Source of the DNA: Rhodospirillaceae bacterium
Lineage (GTDB): Bacteria > Pseudomonadota > Alphaproteobacteria > Rhodospirillales > Magnetovibrionaceae
Assembly (NCBI GenBank): GCA_029881835.1
Contig: JAOULV010000073.1
Location: 1 to 7,051, forward strand
DNA: 7,051 bases
Direction: 5' to 3'
Part shown: piece after piece, positions 4,832 to 7,051 of the stretch
How the letters are laid out: each line of letters starts with the position of its first letter
How positions within the stretch are numbered: position 1 is the stretch's first letter
Made by a program: the position numbers and the translations under genes
Notes under the pieces: generated by a model
Database searches by the model: none
Seen by the model: the letters and a program-made list of their open reading frames with translations, nothing else
Told to the model about the DNA's origin: nothing

Positions 4832-5851
4832 ATGAAAACCGAAACCGTATTTCCCCCGGGCCAAGGGGCCATGAGCGAGCGAGACATAGATCCCCTGCTC
4901 GACCTTGAGGCTGAAATCAATCGCCTTAAGCGCGAAAAAAATGCGGTAATTCTTGCGCACTATTACCAAGAAGGCGAAATACAAGATATTGCCGACTTTG
5001 TCGGTGACTCACTTGACCTTTCGCGCAAAGCTGCCCAGACCGATGCCGACATGATAGTTTTTTGCGGAGTTCGCTTTATGGCCGAGGTGGCTAATATTCT
5101 AAGCCCCGATAAAAAGGTCGTCTTGCCCGATGCCGCCGCCGGATGCTCGCTCGAAGATAGCTGCCAACCAGAAGCATATGCGGCCTTTCGCGCCCAACAC
5201 CCAGACCACATTGCGGTTAATTACATAAATTCATCGGCCGAGGTAAAGGCAATGTCTGATTATATCGTTACCTCATCCAACGCCGAGCACATCATTAATT
5301 CTTTGCCCAAAGATAAACCAATTATATTCGGGCCAGACCGTCATCTTGGTGCGTATCTAAACCGCAAAACCGGTCGCGATATGGTGTTGTGGCCCGGCAC
5401 CTGTATTGTGCATGAACAATTTTCTGCCCGCGAAATAACCAGATTAAAAGATTCCCACCCCGGTGCGCTTGTTGCCGCCCACCCTGAATGCCCCGAAGGC
5501 ATTTTAGAAGTTTCCGACCATATCGGTTCAACCCGTTCCATTCTTGATTTTGTAACCACCAACAAAGCAAAAGAATTTATTGTCGCGACCGAACAAAACA
5601 TTATTCATCAAATGCAAAAAAGCGCGCCGGAAAAAACGTTTTACCCTGCCCCCGGTGCCGATGGTTCATGCAATTGCGCACAGTGCCCGTTCATGGAACT
5701 AAACACCATGGAAAAGCTCTACCTTTGCATGGTCAATGAAGCGCCTTTCGTAAAGCTACCGGAAGATTTGCGTGTCAAGGCGCTTAGGCCGCTTGAGCGC
5801 ATGCTTGAGCTTTCGCCGCCTGCAACAAAATCAGCGGCGGCGGCCGAATAA
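4832..5851 (+). CDS. nadA: Quinolinate synthase NadA
   Basis: NadA condenses iminoaspartate with dihydroxyacetone phosphate to give quinolinate, using a 4Fe-4S cluster in the cytosol. The 339-residue product has AHYYQEGEIQDIADFVGDS at 42-60 and three regularly placed cluster cysteines: Cys105 (AAGCSLEDSC), Cys191 (WPGTCIVHE) and Cys285 (CNCAQCPFMELN). HPECPEGI is at 217-224. Cys280 and Cys282 stand before Cys285 as CxCxxC, where the E. coli enzyme has CxxCxxC. I chose ATG 4832 because it gives the usual family length; ATG 4688 would add 48 low-complexity residues, and ATG 4871 (residue 14, with AAGGGG very close) is a shorter option. Ribosome binding at 4832 is weak (AAGAAG). The stop codon overlaps the nadC start by one base, so the two are surely co-transcribed. 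Confidence 0.93.
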   Translation: MKTETVFPPGQGAMSERDIDPLLDLEAEINRLKREKNAVILAHYYQEGEIQDIADFVGDSLDLSRKAAQTDADMIVFCGVRFMAEVANILSPDKKVVLPDAAAGCSLEDSCQPEAYAAFRAQHPDHIAVNYINSSAEVKAMSDYIVTSSNAEHIINSLPKDKPIIFGPDRHLGAYLNRKTGRDMVLWPGTCIVHEQFSAREITRLKDSHPGALVAAHPECPEGILEVSDHIGSTRSILDFVTTNKAKEFIVATEQNIIHQMQKSAPEKTFYPAPGADGSCNCAQCPFMELNTMEKLYLCMVNEAPFVKLPEDLRVKALRPLERMLELSPPATKSAAAAE

Positions 5852-6714
5852 TGTTTCAATCCCCAATCCCCGAAGGTATGGACGAGGCCGTTATTGAGCG
5901 CGTAATACAAGACGCCCTAGATGAAGACCTTGGCATGGGTGGCGACATAACGTCATTTGCCACCATAGATGAAGACGTTCGCTTTTCGGGCGTATTTTCG
6001 GCCCGGGAAAAAATGGTTGTCGCCGGAATAAACATTGCGGCTAGGGTTTTTTCCTCTCTTTCCGATGATATTAAATGGTCATCCTTGGTCAAAGATGGGG
6101 ACATGGTTGAAAAAGGAACGGTCCTTGCCGGGGTTGAGGGCCCGGCGCAGGTTTTGTTGGCGGGTGAAAGAACCGCACTTAATATATTGCAACATCTTTC
6201 AGGTATTGCCACCACCACACGCCAGTACGTTGATGCAATAAATGGAACAAACGCGGTTATTTTAGATACTCGTAAAACAATTCCGGGTTTGCGGGATTTA
6301 GCCAAATACGCAACCCGCATGGGCGGAGCAACCAACCACCGCATGCGCCTTGATGATGCGGTACTGATTAAAGATAACCACATCATTGCCGCAGGTGGAA
6401 TTGAAGCGGCAATAAAAAAAGCAATGTCGGCAAACCTTAAACCCATTGAGGTTGAATGCGACACCATGGCCCAAGTGGAAGAAGCATTGGGTGCGGGCGC
6501 TGACGCCATATTGCTTGATAACATGAACACCGATGAGCTTGCAAAAGCGGTTAAGCTAATAAATTCTCGCGCGCGAAGCGAGGCATCGGGCGGGGTGCGC
6601 CTTGAAAATGTTCGCGCTATCGCCGAAACCGGGGTTGATGCGATATCCATTGGCCGCATCACCCAATCGGCGCCAGCGGTTGATATTGGTCTGGACTGGG
6701 ATAGTGGCTCTTAG
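5851..6714 (+). CDS. nadC: Nicotinate-nucleotide pyrophosphorylase (quinolinate phosphoribosyltransferase) NadC
   Basis: NadC makes nicotinate mononucleotide, CO2 and pyrophosphate from quinolinate and phosphoribosyl pyrophosphate, the step after NadA. The 287-residue length is normal. Motifs seen are ALDEDLGMGGDIT (22-34), ERTALNILQHLSGIAT (106-121), DTRKTIPGLR (139-148), GGATNHRMRLDDAVLIKDNH (158-177), the acidic VECDT (201-205 with Glu200), LLDNM (221-225) and ASGGVR (245-250), all in family order. The sequence TAATG joins the nadA stop to this start, with no clear binding site of its own, so translation is probably coupled to nadA. The ATG at 5878 (residue 10) has GAAGG only one base upstream, too close to be preferred. 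The long open frame on the opposite strand (5856-6662) is a codon-usage shadow. Confidence 0.95.
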   Translation: MFQSPIPEGMDEAVIERVIQDALDEDLGMGGDITSFATIDEDVRFSGVFSAREKMVVAGINIAARVFSSLSDDIKWSSLVKDGDMVEKGTVLAGVEGPAQVLLAGERTALNILQHLSGIATTTRQYVDAINGTNAVILDTRKTIPGLRDLAKYATRMGGATNHRMRLDDAVLIKDNHIIAAGGIEAAIKKAMSANLKPIEVECDTMAQVEEALGAGADAILLDNMNTDELAKAVKLINSRARSEASGGVRLENVRAIAETGVDAISIGRITQSAPAVDIGLDWDSGS

Positions 6715-6717
6715 AAA

Positions 6718-6743
6718 GCCACCAAACGCTTAATCTGGGTGGC
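6718..6743 (+). repeat. Short inverted repeat between nadC and nadB
   Basis: GCCACC (6718-6723) pairs with GGTGGC (6738-6743) across a 14-nt loop, 3 bp after the nadC stop. No T tract follows, so it is not an intrinsic terminator. It may protect the mRNA end or alter the relative yield of nadB. Confidence 0.35.
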
Positions 6744-6774
6744 GCACACGGCCATAAGCCCTTATAAATCATCT

Positions 6775-7051
6775 ATGAACAACATCTTTGACGTACTGGT
6801 AATAGGTAGCGGTGCATCCGGGCTAAACCTTGCCCTGGAAATGGCCGACTTTGCCCGTGTCGGCATAATCACCAAAAGCAGCCTGCACGAAAGCAACACA
6901 TATTATGCCCAAGGCGGAATTGCCGCAGTTCTGGATGAACACGACAGCGTTCAATCACACATTGCAGATACTATTGATGCCGGTGCCGGGCTGTGCGATG
7001 AAGATGTGGTGCGTTTTGTGGTTGAAAGTGGTCGCGCGGCAATTGAAAAGC
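6775..7051 (+). CDS. nadB: L-aspartate oxidase NadB, N-terminal part (cut by right edge)
   Basis: NadB is a cytosolic FAD enzyme that oxidises L-aspartate to iminoaspartate, the substrate of NadA. Ninety-two codons are visible, about one sixth of a usual 500-540-residue protein. The FAD-binding strand-loop-helix is VLVIGSGASGLNLALEMA (7-24), and ESNTYYAQGGIAAVLDEHDS (39-58) matches the conserved flavin-contacting segment of the family. The related fumarate/succinate dehydrogenase flavoproteins share the fold, but the AQGGIAAV wording and the place behind nadA-nadC favour NadB. The start at 6775 follows nadC by 60 bp without a clear ribosome binding site; it places the FAD motif near residue 11, as expected. 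The gene order nadA-nadC-nadB puts the first enzyme of the pathway last. Confidence 0.92.
   Translation, partial: MNNIFDVLVIGSGASGLNLALEMADFARVGIITKSSLHESNTYYAQGGIAAVLDEHDSVQSHIADTIDAGAGLCDEDVVRFVVESGRAAIEK

Noticed and set aside
5856..6662. 268-residue minus-strand frame antisense to nadC
   Set aside because: It is Ser/Ala/Arg-rich with no motifs and arises from codon bias of nadC, which is unmistakable.

Overview
The window looks like chromosomal DNA of a motile, Gram-negative bacterium with moderate GC. An alphaproteobacterium of the Rhodospirillales type is my best guess. The basis is the general look of the proteins (FlgE with a long beta-rich insert, a BEM46-type hydrolase, UbiX, the compact NAD genes), not a decisive marker. 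No phage, transposon, CRISPR, tRNA or rRNA was seen.

Layout. Positions 1-920 (minus) hold the N-terminal 306 codons of a flagellar hook protein, FlgE, cut by the left edge. A 159-bp gap with an exact TGTGA-N6-TCACA palindrome and a TATAAT box separates it from a small minus-strand gene of unknown function (1080-1502). Positions 1503-1902 carry no gene but hold a 12-bp tandem repeat, a terminator-like hairpin and a promoter-like site, all best read on the minus strand. A membrane-anchored alpha/beta hydrolase follows (minus, ending at 1903). A 152-bp divergent spacer leads to ubiX (plus, 2943-3530). An AT-rich spacer then precedes an unrecognised single-pass membrane protein with an extracytoplasmic domain (plus, 3791-4462).

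The region 4463-4831 is gene-free. Its main content is a 110-nt rod-shaped inverted-repeat element (4495-4604) followed directly by six T, a candidate small structured RNA. Downstream lies a perfect GGTCGACC palindrome in a possible nadA promoter.

The right third is the de novo NAD pathway in the order nadA-nadC-nadB. NadB oxidises L-aspartate to iminoaspartate. NadA condenses this with dihydroxyacetone phosphate to quinolinate on a 4Fe-4S cluster. NadC converts quinolinate to nicotinate mononucleotide. nadA and nadC overlap by one base; nadB starts 60 bp after nadC and is cut by the right edge.

No clearly new multi-gene system is visible. The most interesting items are the rod-shaped RNA candidate, the two CRP-like sites, the possible nad operator, the calcium-loop-like motif inside FlgE, and the unrecognised membrane protein.
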